From Clostridiales bacterium (lineage in GTDB: Bacteria > Bacillota > Clostridia > Christensenellales > Aristaeellaceae): a DNA stretch of 64,000 nt. The stretch is from positions 124,001 through 188,000 of the forward strand of contig SVGS01000001.1 in NCBI GenBank assembly GCA_015056205.1. The letters are read 5' to 3'. The notes beneath the pieces are model-generated. The model saw only the letters and a list, made by a program, of their open reading frames with translations. It was not told the origin of the DNA and did not search any database. This document shows positions 46,502 through 54,888 of this stretch, one piece after another. Each line of letters starts with the position of its first letter. Positions within the stretch are counted from its first letter, which is position 1. The position numbers and the translations under genes are program-made.

Positions 46502-47217
46502 CCGCGTCAGAAAATGATCAGCTTCATACCGGACATCGTGAAAAGCTTCGCCTGCGCTTCATGAACGAAAAAGGATTTGAAAACTTTGCCGATCATCAGA
46601 TCCTGGAGCTTCTCCTGTTTTACGCCAATCCGCGTTCTGATACCAATCCGCTGGCCCATGAACTTCTGAATACCTTTGGTTCCTTAAAAGGTGTTCTTGA
46701 AGCCAGGCCGGAACAACTGATGACCGTAAAAGGGATTGGTTCACAGGCAGCTACGCTGATTGGAATGGTTGTTCCGCTGACACGGGTCTGGCATCGCTGC
46801 GCCATGGAAAAGCCAACCCGAATCGGAAACAGCCGTGAAGCGGAGTCATTTTGTCTGTCCATTCTCGCAGGGGAAAGAACGGAAAGGTTTTATGTTGTGG
46901 CACTGAATGCCCAATGCCATGTTCTCGGACGCAGAAAGATCTCGGAGGGAAGTCTCAGCGAGGTCAGCGCCTATCCCAGGCTTGTTCTCGAAACCGCTCT
47001 GAATTATAATGCTCACAGCGTCCTCCTTTGCCATAATCATCCCGGCGGGACATGCGCCCCATCCACGGAGGATATTTCCTCAACGATACAGCTTCAGCGG
47101 TTGCTGAACGGTGTGGGTATCATCGTACTGGATCATATTATTGTAGCCGCTGACAGGACGTACAGTATGATCGAGCATGGGGATATTGACTATCGCATGA
47201 AAGGAAGAACCTTATGA
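46498..47217 (+). CDS. radC: RadC family JAB-domain protein
   Basis: The 239-residue protein has a helix-hairpin-helix N-terminal part (LMTVKGIGSQAATLI near residue 75) and a JAMM/MPN metal domain with LLCHNHPGG (His 179, His 181) and the PSTEDI segment with Asp 192. Despite the name, RadC is not firmly tied to DNA repair, and its activity is unknown. The start at 46498 overlaps the dehydrogenase stop (ATGA); GGGGAGGG lies upstream. Confidence 0.92.
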   Translation: MTASENDQLHTGHREKLRLRFMNEKGFENFADHQILELLLFYANPRSDTNPLAHELLNTFGSLKGVLEARPEQLMTVKGIGSQAATLIGMVVPLTRVWHRCAMEKPTRIGNSREAESFCLSILAGERTERFYVVALNAQCHVLGRRKISEGSLSEVSAYPRLVLETALNYNAHSVLLCHNHPGGTCAPSTEDISSTIQLQRLLNGVGIIVLDHIIVAADRTYSMIEHGDIDYRMKGRTL

Positions 47218-47828
47218 TTCTTCAACGCCTCTTCCGCGTTGCGGGCTGGATCCTGCTGGCCGGGATTCTGATTTATCTGATTGCTCTTGGGGTTCTCTGC
47301 ATCCGTGAATCAGGGATTCCAAAGGATCCGGCCGGCATGATGTATGATGCAATTGTTGTTTTAGGAGCTCAGGTCACTCCGGAAGGCATTCCCAGTCTCC
47401 AGCTCCAATCCCGGCTGGACGCTGCCAGGCAGGCCTGGAACCTGCACCCGGTACCGGTTGTTCTATGCGGTGCACAGGGAAAAAATGAACCGGATACCGA
47501 GGCCGCCGTGATGAAAGCTTATCTGACGGCTTCCGGCATTCCGGAAGATCAGATTCGAATGGATACTGAATCCTTTAATACACGCCAGAATCTGAACAAT
47601 GCCGGAAAACTCCTTTCAGATTTGCAGCCCGGCTCTGTGATTCTACTGGTTACCAGTGATTATCATGCTCCCCGTGCTGCAGCTATGGCCAGGGATGCCG
47701 GATGGAACGTTCGGGCCCTCGGGAGCCCCTGCAAGCCGGAATACTGGCTGAAGAATCATCTGAGAGAGACCCTTGCCTGGTTCAAATACTGGGGAATGAA
47801 GTATTTTTCTCTGCCCCTGGATCCGTGA
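47214..47828 (+). CDS. YdcF/SanA-like (DUF218) membrane-anchored protein
   Basis: The 204-residue protein starts with one membrane helix (about 9-28) and continues into a DUF218 domain: YDAIVVLGAQV near residue 43, LCGAQGKNEPDTEA near 83, ESFNTRQNL near 120, VTSDYHAPRA near 145. The family includes SanA and ElyC, which affect envelope integrity, but the reaction is unknown. Its ATG overlaps the radC stop. The domain should lie outside the membrane. Confidence 0.88.
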   Translation: MILQRLFRVAGWILLAGILIYLIALGVLCIRESGIPKDPAGMMYDAIVVLGAQVTPEGIPSLQLQSRLDAARQAWNLHPVPVVLCGAQGKNEPDTEAAVMKAYLTASGIPEDQIRMDTESFNTRQNLNNAGKLLSDLQPGSVILLVTSDYHAPRAAAMARDAGWNVRALGSPCKPEYWLKNHLRETLAWFKYWGMKYFSLPLDP

Positions 47829-47838
47829 GGTTAACGAC

Positions 47839-48630
47839 ATGAATCATCATTCCTCCATATGCGGCATGGAAATCCAAAGTGTTCCGGAATCAGACCAGAA
47901 GGAGCTTGCACAGCTGATTCATAACCGGTTGCTGCTGAATCAGCTGCCTGCAGATCCCGGCCTGTCATCCCGCCTTGCCATTTATCTTTCCCTTCTGGAT
48001 ACCTGGAACAGCAGGCTTGATCTGACCGCTGTTCTTGATCCTGAGGAAGCTGTCGACCGGCATTTTATCGACTCGCTTTCAGTATTATCCACCGGTTTGA
48101 CGGATCATGCAATCAGAATTGCCGATATCGGAACAGGCGCCGGTTTTCCGGGGCTGGTTCTGGCGATGGCCTGCCCGGAGAAACAGTTTACGCTTCTGGA
48201 TGCTCAGCAGAAACGGCTTGCTTTCCTGAAAACCGTATGCGATGCAACGAACACACGGAATGTTACGCTGCTTCATCTTCGTGCGGAAGACGGCGGACGC
48301 TCCCCGGAGCTGAGAGATACCTTCGATCTGGCTGTTGCCCGAGCTGTGGCGCCGTTGAATGTTCTGTGCGAGCTTGTTCTGCCGTTTGTAAAACCCGGCG
48401 GCTTTATGATAGCATGGAAAGGGCCTGCTCTTTCTCAGGAATATGAGGACGGCGTTTATGCCGCGGAGAAGCTGGGTGCTCAGGTGAAAGACGCGCTTCC
48501 GTGCCCTGTTGCTGGCCGGGACTGGGATCATCGGCTTCTTCCGATTCATAAACTGCGTTCAACTCCTTCTGCTTATCCCCGTCGCAGCGGCCTGCCTAAA
48601 GTCAGTCCGTTAAGGCAAAATCATCCGTAA
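47839..48630 (+). CDS. rsmG: 16S rRNA (guanine(527)-N7)-methyltransferase RsmG
   Basis: The 263-residue protein is a class I methyltransferase with the SAM loop ADIGTGAGFPG near residue 94. It carries the RsmG features DRHFIDSLSVL just before and DLAVARAVAPLNVL further on. It methylates G527 of 16S rRNA; loss gives streptomycin resistance in several bacteria. About 15 extra residues precede the usual start. The basic ending (YPRRSGLPKVSPLR) is typical. Confidence 0.95.
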   Translation: MNHHSSICGMEIQSVPESDQKELAQLIHNRLLLNQLPADPGLSSRLAIYLSLLDTWNSRLDLTAVLDPEEAVDRHFIDSLSVLSTGLTDHAIRIADIGTGAGFPGLVLAMACPEKQFTLLDAQQKRLAFLKTVCDATNTRNVTLLHLRAEDGGRSPELRDTFDLAVARAVAPLNVLCELVLPFVKPGGFMIAWKGPALSQEYEDGVYAAEKLGAQVKDALPCPVAGRDWDHRLLPIHKLRSTPSAYPRRSGLPKVSPLRQNHP

Positions 48631-48648
48631 AGGAGGAAGCTGAACTTC

Positions 48649-49140
48649 ATGGATTTCGATTTGAATCAAAGGGTGGATCAGAGTACGCAAAACAAAGATT
48701 CCACAGGGAAATATCCGTTTCTGTCCGGCGGAACGTTTTCGGCGGAGGATGCACTCCGGCTGAATCCGCTTCAGCTTGCATATATCGGAGATACAGTCTG
48801 GGAGCTGATTATCCGCCATCGCCTGATTCAAAAACGATTCAACGTACGTCACATGCACACGCTGTGCGTTCATTTTGTAAACGCGGCGTCGCAGGCGGTA
48901 TTTCTGAGCCGGCTGGCGCCTAAACTGACGGATCCGGAGCACGAAATGATTCAGCGGGGCCGAAACGCGCATGCGCGTCATCCGTCCCCGCGGCATCAGC
49001 AGCCGGAAGACTACGCTGCTTCTACTGCTTTTGAAGCGCTGATCGGTTTCCTGTATCTGTCCGGCCAGACGGAAAGACTGTCGCTGCTGACCGGTTTGAT
49101 TCTGGATGAGGAATCATCATGGCAGATTACTGACAGCTGA
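48649..49140 (+). CDS. mrnC: Mini-ribonuclease III
   Basis: The 163-residue protein is a Mini-III RNase: an RNase III catalytic domain without the double-stranded RNA-binding domain. AYIGDTVWEL holds the catalytic Asp 48 and Glu 52, and ASTAFEALIGFLYL near residue 125 holds the second acidic pair. It matures the ends of 23S rRNA. A 35-residue polar N-terminal extension is not typical. It lies 18 bases after rsmG and before rlmB, the usual order next to sigH. Confidence 0.95.
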   Translation: MDFDLNQRVDQSTQNKDSTGKYPFLSGGTFSAEDALRLNPLQLAYIGDTVWELIIRHRLIQKRFNVRHMHTLCVHFVNAASQAVFLSRLAPKLTDPEHEMIQRGRNAHARHPSPRHQQPEDYAASTAFEALIGFLYLSGQTERLSLLTGLILDEESSWQITDS

Positions 49141-49216
49141 ACAGAAATCCCATGTCCATCCTGCAGAGGATACCCGATAAAACCGTTTTTCGTTCATTGT
49201 TTTGAGGAGGTTTATG

Positions 49217-49975
49217 ATGGAAACAAAACTGGCAAACAATCCGGTCGCAGACTCTTTCATTCTTACGGGAAGGAATCCGATCCGTGAAGCACTGAAAAGC
49301 GGCAGGGATCTGGAAAAACTGCTTGTGCAGAAAGGAGAACTTTCCGGATCCGCAAGAGAAATCGTTGCGGAAGCAAAAGCCCGGAAAATCATGATTCAGC
49401 TTGTTGACCGCTCCCGTCTGGATGAGATCGCGCCCAGACATCAGGGGCTGATAGCCTATGCTTCCGCTTTTCAGTATTCTACGGTCGAGGATATTCTGCA
49501 TCTGGCTGAAAGCAGAAACGAGCCGCCCTTTCTGATTCTGCTGGACGGGATTACAGATCCGCACAATCTGGGGGCTATTATCCGTTCCGCGGAATGTGCC
49601 GGCGCTCACGGTGTGATTGTTCCCCGCCACAGAAGCGTCGGATTAACTCCTTCCGCTGTAAAATCATCCGCCGGGGCTGTGGAATACCTTCCGGTCGCAC
49701 GGGTTCCCAATATGAATCAGTGCATAGAAGAACTGAAAAAAAAGAATATCTGGGTTTATGGATTAACGATGTCCGGAACAGATTACCGGCAGGCAGATTT
49801 TTCCGGCCCGCTTGCACTGGTGATCGGAGCGGAAGGAGAAGGTGTCAGTTCTCTGACGCTGAAAAAATGTGATATGCTTCTTTCTCTTCCTCTGCGCGGG
49901 CATATTGAGAGTCTGAATGCTTCTGTCGCCGCGGGAATTATGATGTATGCGGTTCTTTCAGGCCGCGGCAGATAA
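49217..49975 (+). CDS. rlmB: 23S rRNA (guanosine(2251)-2'-O)-methyltransferase RlmB (TrmH family)
   Basis: The 252-residue SPOUT methyltransferase has an N-terminal substrate domain (LTGRNPIREAL) and the three knot motifs: DPHNLGAIIRSAECAGAHGVI, LVIGAEGEG and SLNASVAAGI. The usual rRNA target is G2251. Two in-frame ATGs follow GAGGAGG; the second, six bases from it, is preferred. The yacP gene often found between rlmB and sigH is missing here. Confidence 0.92.
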   Translation: METKLANNPVADSFILTGRNPIREALKSGRDLEKLLVQKGELSGSAREIVAEAKARKIMIQLVDRSRLDEIAPRHQGLIAYASAFQYSTVEDILHLAESRNEPPFLILLDGITDPHNLGAIIRSAECAGAHGVIVPRHRSVGLTPSAVKSSAGAVEYLPVARVPNMNQCIEELKKKNIWVYGLTMSGTDYRQADFSGPLALVIGAEGEGVSSLTLKKCDMLLSLPLRGHIESLNASVAAGIMMYAVLSGRGR

Positions 49976-50033
49976 CATCATCATATCAGAAAAGATGATA
50001 ACAAAGAATCTAATCGGGCAGGTGAATGCTGCA

Positions 50034-50747
50034 ATGACTGAATCCGGGACTCCTTCCGAAACCGGAAAAACCCTTCAGAACCGCTCAGATTCCGGTATGG
50101 CGGAATCATGGATCGATCAGGATCTTCTGGCGGCCTATGCCTCTCTTTCCGATGAAGAGATCGTTACCCTTTGCCATGAAGGAGATACCGCAGCGGAAGA
50201 ATATCTGCTGACGAGGTATAAGAACTTTGTCAGATCCAGAGCAAGAGGCTATTTTCTGATCGGAGCGGATCATGAAGATATCGTTCAGGAGGGGATGATC
50301 GGCCTCTATAAGGCCATTCGGGATTTTCGCCCGGAACGTCTCAGCTCCTTCAGGGCGTTTGCTGAGCTTTGTGTGACACGGCAGATTATCACGGCGATTA
50401 AAACAGCCACACGGCAGAAACATATCCCTCTCAATTCCTATATTTCCCTGAACCGTCCGCTGTATGAGGAGGAAAGCGACCGTACGCTTCTGGATGTCAT
50501 TATGGAAGGACGCGCTTCCAATCCGGAAGAGCTGATTATCAATCGGGAGGATCTCGGTGATATCCATGCGAAAATGAATGAACTTCTGTCACCGCTGGAA
50601 CAGCAGGTTCTCAACGCTTATCTGGACGGAAGAAGCTATCAGGAAATTGCGGTGGATTTAGAGAGACATGTTAAATCCATTGATAACGCGCTTCAAAGAG
50701 TAAAACGCAAACTGGAAAAGTATCTTGAAGAAGAAGGGAAAAGATAA
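50034..50747 (+). CDS. sigH: RNA polymerase sigma factor SigH (sporulation/competence type)
   Basis: The 237-residue protein has sigma-70 region 2 (about 55-125, with DHEDIVQEGMIGLYKAIRDF and SFRAFAELCVTRQIITAIK) and region 4 near 185-230 (SYQEIAVDLERHVKSIDNALQRVKRKL). This is the SigH pattern of Bacillota, which starts the sporulation programme in spore-formers; the role in a non-spore-former would differ. The ATG at 50034 has AGGTG about nine bases upstream; earlier in-frame starts overlap rlmB. The start is therefore uncertain by up to 29 codons. Confidence 0.93.
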   Translation: MTESGTPSETGKTLQNRSDSGMAESWIDQDLLAAYASLSDEEIVTLCHEGDTAAEEYLLTRYKNFVRSRARGYFLIGADHEDIVQEGMIGLYKAIRDFRPERLSSFRAFAELCVTRQIITAIKTATRQKHIPLNSYISLNRPLYEEESDRTLLDVIMEGRASNPEELIINREDLGDIHAKMNELLSPLEQQVLNAYLDGRSYQEIAVDLERHVKSIDNALQRVKRKLEKYLEEEGKR

Positions 50748-50778
50748 AATGGTCTGAACCGAACTATGCAAGACGGTT

Positions 50779-51255
50779 TTATTCCTCCTGAAGAAGGAGG
50801 ATCTGATGATCAGGAGTAACCGCGAGGAGAGATCCGTCTTTCAAACGGTACAGCCTGGTACCGGACGGCAGATCATCGCTGTAAATATTTCCCTTTCCGA
50901 TTTCTCCGATCAGGCTATCTTCCGACGGTTCGGCGGCTGAGACTTGGGAAGACTGAATGCTTTCGTACTTTTTTTCTCCGACCCGGACAACCGTTCTGCT
51001 TTTTGCTCCGGCTGCAATCTGGGTAATCTGCGGTGCCTGATCTGTTTTTTCTGTCTTCAGGTTTCCGCTCAACAGGAGAACCAGTGTTAAAACGGCGGCC
51101 GCAGCAAGCATTCTGCCGAATGTCCGGGAGCCGAAAACGTTGCTTTTCCCTTCTGCACAAGCCTGCTCAATAATTCTCTGCTTCAGGCGATGATCTGCAA
51201 CCAATTCATGTAATCCATGCTCGGTTACTGTTTTCAGTTCACTGATATCCTTCAT
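50779..51255 (-). CDS. Probable anti-sigma factor (single-pass membrane protein)
   Basis: The 158-residue protein has a helical cytoplasmic N-terminus (about 1-46), one membrane helix (about 47-63) and an extracytoplasmic part with a GSRLYRLKDGSLL-like strand near the end. No zinc-binding HxxxCxxC motif of classical anti-sigma factors is present. The role is inferred from its size and topology and from its position 23 bases after an ECF sigma gene, the normal arrangement of a sigma/anti-sigma pair. The outer domain may sense the signal. Confidence 0.65.
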   Translation of the reverse strand: MKDISELKTVTEHGLHELVADHRLKQRIIEQACAEGKSNVFGSRTFGRMLAAAAVLTLVLLLSGNLKTEKTDQAPQITQIAAGAKSRTVVRVGEKKYESIQSSQVSAAEPSEDSLIGEIGKGNIYSDDLPSGTRLYRLKDGSLLAVTPDHQILLLQEE

Positions 51256-51278
51256 CGTTTATCATCATCCTTTTGCAA

Positions 51279-51806
51279 TTATTCGTTTCCTTTCAGGTCG
51301 GCTTTCAGTCTGGATCTGGCACGGCTCAGGCGTGATGAGACTGTACCCTCAGCGATATGAAGGATTTCCGCGATTTCCGTTACTCCATATCCCTGGTAAT
51401 AAAATAACAGTACGACTTCCTTGAATTCTCCGGGCAAACGATGAACGGCTTCTGAAAGACTTTGCTCCTCAACAATATGATCGGTCTCTTCCGGAGCGGG
51501 AAACAGTTCAAAGGCCGGATGCCCCAGAATAATGCGTTTATGCCAGGAACCACGCCATAAATCCCGGCATTTGTTGAGTGCGACCTTCAGAAGCCAGGCT
51601 TTTTCTTTTCCTGACAGCAGGGCCGGCCGTGCTGTCAGGTATTTCACAAATACATCCTGGGTTACATCCTCTGCCTGCTGCCTGTTGCCCAGATAGTAAT
51701 AACACACCCTCAGAACATCTGTTGCATACAAATCATACAATACCGAAAAATCCAGTTTGGAGAGAGCAGGCTGTTCAGTCTGACTGGCTTCCGTCAATTC
51801 CTGCAT
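51279..51806 (-). CDS. ECF-type RNA polymerase sigma factor
   Basis: The 175-residue protein has sigma regions 2 (LYDLYATDVLRVCYYYLGNRQQAEDVTQDVFVKY) and 4 (LPGEFKEVVLLFYYQGYGVTEIAEIL, then GTVSSRLSRARSRLK), with no other sigma regions, as in ECF factors. The ATG at 51806, with GGAGG nine bases upstream, was preferred over an ATG 34 codons earlier inside the citramalate synthase gene. It lies 31 bases after that gene and is followed by its likely membrane anti-sigma factor. Confidence 0.88.
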   Translation of the reverse strand: MQELTEASQTEQPALSKLDFSVLYDLYATDVLRVCYYYLGNRQQAEDVTQDVFVKYLTARPALLSGKEKAWLLKVALNKCRDLWRGSWHKRIILGHPAFELFPAPEETDHIVEEQSLSEAVHRLPGEFKEVVLLFYYQGYGVTEIAEILHIAEGTVSSRLSRARSRLKADLKGNE

Positions 51807-51837
51807 CCGATTGATCCTCCGTTCCGCCCTCCATGAT

Positions 51838-53466
51838 TTATAACGACAGGGAAGGCTCCTTTCTTCCCGGAATATGTAAAACACGGGATATTTCTTCCCG
51901 GGAAACAAACCGGGTCAGCATGTAGTCCACAGAGTCCGTCAGCGCCTTCAAACAGGCTTCAATAATGTTTTCGGAAACTCCCACTGTATTCCAGATATGA
52001 TCCCCGTCGCTGCTCTCAATGGAAACCCGTACCAGGGATGCGGTTCCTTTGGCGTTTAATACACGCACTTTAAAATCCTGCAGGCTCATCCGTTTTACAC
52101 TTGGATAAAACTGAGACAAGGTTTTTCGCAGAGCGTTGTCGAGAGCGTTTACGGGGCCTTCTCCTTCAGCCGCGTTAATTCCTTCCTGATCGTTGACCCT
52201 GATTTTCAGATAAGCCTGCGCTGTCGGCCAGTTCTCTTCTTTTCCATGGGAGCCCTGGCATAACACATGATAATCGGCCACTTCAAAGTAATGGGGTCGG
52301 CGGCCGAGTGTATCGAGGGCGAGCAGTTCAAATGAACTGTCAGCGTTTTCATAGGTATATCCGGCAGCTTCCATTTCCTTGACCTTTTGCATCACCAGAA
52401 GGATCTCTTCACTGTTTCGGTTCAGATCCGGCAGCATTCTTCCGAGCCTGGCATATACGCCGGCTCTTCCTACCTGATCTGAGAGCAAAAAACGCCTCTG
52501 ATTTCCGACTGATTCCGGATTCACCTGTTCATAAGAATCCGGATCTTTTATAATTCCGTCAATATGTACTCCGGCTTTATGGGCAAAAGCGGAATTGCCG
52601 ATAAAAGGAGAGCGTTCATTCGGAACGATGTTCATGATTTCCATCATCCGGCGGCTGAGATGAGTCAGGCGGGGCAGATGTCCGTCCGGCAAACAGGACT
52701 CATGCATTTTCAGCGATAAAACAGGAATCACAGTGCAGAGATCCGCATTCCCGCATCGTTCTCCGATCCCGCCGATAGTTCCCTGAACCAGATCACAGCC
52801 GGACGAAACCGCGGACAGCGTATTGGCTGCCGCAAGTCCGCAGTCATTATGGGCATGAATCCCCAGAGGAAGATCAATGATTGCTTTCACCGCCCGTACA
52901 GCTTCGGAAATCTCATGCGGCAGCGCTCCGCCCCGGGTATCGCAAAGAATGATCCTCTTCGCTCCGCCCGCGGCTGCGGTTTGAAGCGTACGAAGCGCAT
53001 ATTGAGCGTTGATCCTGTATCCGTCAAAAAAATGCTCCGCGTCAAACCAGACGCAGATACCGTGGCGGGTTAAAAAAGAGATGCTGTCCTGTATGATCCG
53101 GAGATTTTCTTCCGGAGAACAGCGCAGAACATGCTCCACAACGGTAATATTGCTTTTCCCGAATAAGGTAACCGTATCCGCACCGCACTCGGCCAGTATT
53201 TTCAGCCCGTCATCCTCAGATGCGATCTGCCCCGGACGGCAGGTCGGCCCAAATGCCTGAAGAGAAGCCTGGCGCAGCGGCGGAGCGGATTTCAGAAGCT
53301 GAAACACCTGCTGATCCAGAGGATTAGCTCCCGGTGTACCAACTTCGATCCAGCGGATGCCCAGTTCGTCCAGCGCCTGAATAATCTGGATTTTATCGGA
53401 TACCGAAAAAGTGATTCCTTCGGCCTGGCCGCCGTCCCGTAATGTAGTGTCGGAAATCTCGATCAT
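51838..53466 (-). CDS. cimA: (R)-citramalate synthase
   Basis: The 542-residue protein is an alpha-isopropylmalate/homocitrate synthase family enzyme of the CimA type. It condenses acetyl-CoA and pyruvate to start threonine-independent isoleucine synthesis. DTTLRDGGQAEG at 6-17, IEVGTPGANPLD near 40, HAHNDCGLAAANT near 205 and GTIGGIGERCGNADL near 235 are the family motifs; the C-terminal LeuA-type allosteric domain is present. The ATG at 53466 with AGGTG six bases upstream was chosen over the GTG at 53475. It is the first gene of the minus-strand unit with the ECF sigma pair. Confidence 0.93.
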   Translation of the reverse strand: MIEISDTTLRDGGQAEGITFSVSDKIQIIQALDELGIRWIEVGTPGANPLDQQVFQLLKSAPPLRQASLQAFGPTCRPGQIASEDDGLKILAECGADTVTLFGKSNITVVEHVLRCSPEENLRIIQDSISFLTRHGICVWFDAEHFFDGYRINAQYALRTLQTAAAGGAKRIILCDTRGGALPHEISEAVRAVKAIIDLPLGIHAHNDCGLAAANTLSAVSSGCDLVQGTIGGIGERCGNADLCTVIPVLSLKMHESCLPDGHLPRLTHLSRRMMEIMNIVPNERSPFIGNSAFAHKAGVHIDGIIKDPDSYEQVNPESVGNQRRFLLSDQVGRAGVYARLGRMLPDLNRNSEEILLVMQKVKEMEAAGYTYENADSSFELLALDTLGRRPHYFEVADYHVLCQGSHGKEENWPTAQAYLKIRVNDQEGINAAEGEGPVNALDNALRKTLSQFYPSVKRMSLQDFKVRVLNAKGTASLVRVSIESSDGDHIWNTVGVSENIIEACLKALTDSVDYMLTRFVSREEISRVLHIPGRKEPSLSL

Positions 53467-53497
53467 AACTCTCACCTTCTGACTTCAACTGCACAGT

Positions 53498-53526
53498 ATT
53501 ATATCAATTCAATGAAAAATGTACAA
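53498..53526 (-). promoter_or_regulatory. cimA promoter, overlapped by an inverted repeat
   Basis: On the minus strand TTGTAC (53521-53526) and TATAAT (53498-53503) are separated by 17 bases. An imperfect dyad, TGTACAA (53520-53526) and TTGTATA (53534-53540), covers the -35 box and could be an operator. Confidence 0.6.
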
Positions 53527-53589
53527 CTTTCGATTGTATACTGTCATGACAAAACTGCATTCACGCTTTTATGTAAAAAAAAATATGTC

Positions 53590-53619
53590 TTGACGAAAAC
53601 AGTCATCTAAATGTACAAT
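53590..53619 (+). promoter_or_regulatory. Promoter of the glgC-glgD-glgA operon
   Basis: TTGACG at 53590-53595 and TACAAT at 53614-53619 are separated by 18 bases, about 46 bases before the glgC start. Confidence 0.7.
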
Positions 53620-53665
53620 AGAACAAACAAAGGAACATCATAACTTCAAAAGGAGTGTGTCGTCT

Positions 53666-54850
53666 GTGCTAAGAAAGAAAACATGTATTGCAATGCTTTT
53701 GGCCGGCGGGCAGGGGAGCCGTCTGGGCATTTTGACAAAAAACGTTGCCAAACCCGCCGTACCTTTTGGCGGCAAGTATCGGATCATCGACTTTCCACTG
53801 AGCAACTGCACTAACAGCGGAATTGATACAGTGGGCGTTCTGACCCAGTATCAGCCTTTGGAGCTGAATGCTTATATCGGCTCCGGCGCACCCTGGGATC
53901 TTGATATCTCGAACGGCGGCGTGTTTGTTCTGCCTCCGTATCAGAAAGCGAAGAGCGGTGAATGGTACCGGGGTACAGCCAATGCCATCTATCAGAACAT
54001 GGCTTTCATTGAGCAGTATAATCCCGATTATGTGCTGATCCTTTCAGGCGATCACATTTACAAGATGGATTATAACGCCATGCTGAATTTCCATATCAGG
54101 CATGGAGCTGACGCCACGATTGCCGTTCGTGAAGTTCCGTGGGAGGAGGCTTCCAGATTCGGTATTATGAATACCGACAGTGAAGACCGGATTGTTGAAT
54201 TCGAGGAAAAACCCAAAAATCCGAAAAGCAATAAGGCTTCCATGGGTGTTTATATCTTCACATGGGAGAAGCTGCGTCAGTATCTGATCGAAGACGAGGG
54301 CGACAAGAAGAGTTCCAATGACTTCGGAAAAAATATCATCCCCAATATGCTTGCCGATAAGCAAGTGCTGGTTGCATACAGCTTCAGCGGATACTGGAAG
54401 GATGTCGGAACCATCGAAAGCCTCTGGGAAGCCAACATGGATCTCCTGCAGAATCCAATGCCTATTGATATGCATGACAAAAAATGGCGGATTTTTGCCC
54501 GGAATCCGGGAATGGCTCCTCACTATATCGCAAAGGGTGCCACGGTCAGCGATACACTGATCACAGAGGGTTGTGAAGTTTACGGACATGTAAATCATTC
54601 CGTCCTTTTTGCGGGTGTTATTATTGAAGAAGGGGCAAAAGTCGAATCCAGCGTGATTATGCCCGGCAGTATTATACGGCGCGGAGCCGTTGTCTGCCGC
54701 TCCATTGTTGCTGAAAACGCAGTGATCGGTGCCGGAGCAATCGTCGGAGAAAAAGAAGGAAACATTGCCGTGGTTGGGCAGGGAATCTCTCTTCCGGCCG
54801 GGGTTTCCGTCTCAGCAGGACAGCAGGTTGACGAAACAACTGTCTTTTAA
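53666..54850 (+). CDS. glgC: Glucose-1-phosphate adenylyltransferase, catalytic subunit
   Basis: The 394-residue protein makes ADP-glucose for glycogen. It has the nucleotide-binding [10 protein letters not shown] at residues 12-21, [16 protein letters not shown], the catalytic [10 protein letters not shown] near 126, a C-terminal left-handed helix domain, and EFEEKP with Lys near 190. The start is GTG at 53666, ten bases after AAAAGGAG; an in-frame GTG three codons earlier is too close to it. It is followed after 38 bases by glgD. Confidence 0.95.
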   Translation: MLRKKTCIAMLLAGGQGSRLGILTKNVAKPAVPFGGKYRIIDFPLSNCTNSGIDTVGVLTQYQPLELNAYIGSGAPWDLDISNGGVFVLPPYQKAKSGEWYRGTANAIYQNMAFIEQYNPDYVLILSGDHIYKMDYNAMLNFHIRHGADATIAVREVPWEEASRFGIMNTDSEDRIVEFEEKPKNPKSNKASMGVYIFTWEKLRQYLIEDEGDKKSSNDFGKNIIPNMLADKQVLVAYSFSGYWKDVGTIESLWEANMDLLQNPMPIDMHDKKWRIFARNPGMAPHYIAKGATVSDTLITEGCEVYGHVNHSVLFAGVIIEEGAKVESSVIMPGSIIRRGAVVCRSIVAENAVIGAGAIVGEKEGNIAVVGQGISLPAGVSVSAGQQVDETTVF

Positions 54851-54888
54851 TCCAAACGATCAAGATCGATGGAAAGGAATCAGATACG

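Noticed and set aside
50757-50781. Bidirectional terminator between sigH and the anti-sigma gene
   Set aside because: AACCG/CGGTT is only five base pairs with a 12-base loop. It is too weak to list, although the T-rich flank keeps it possible.
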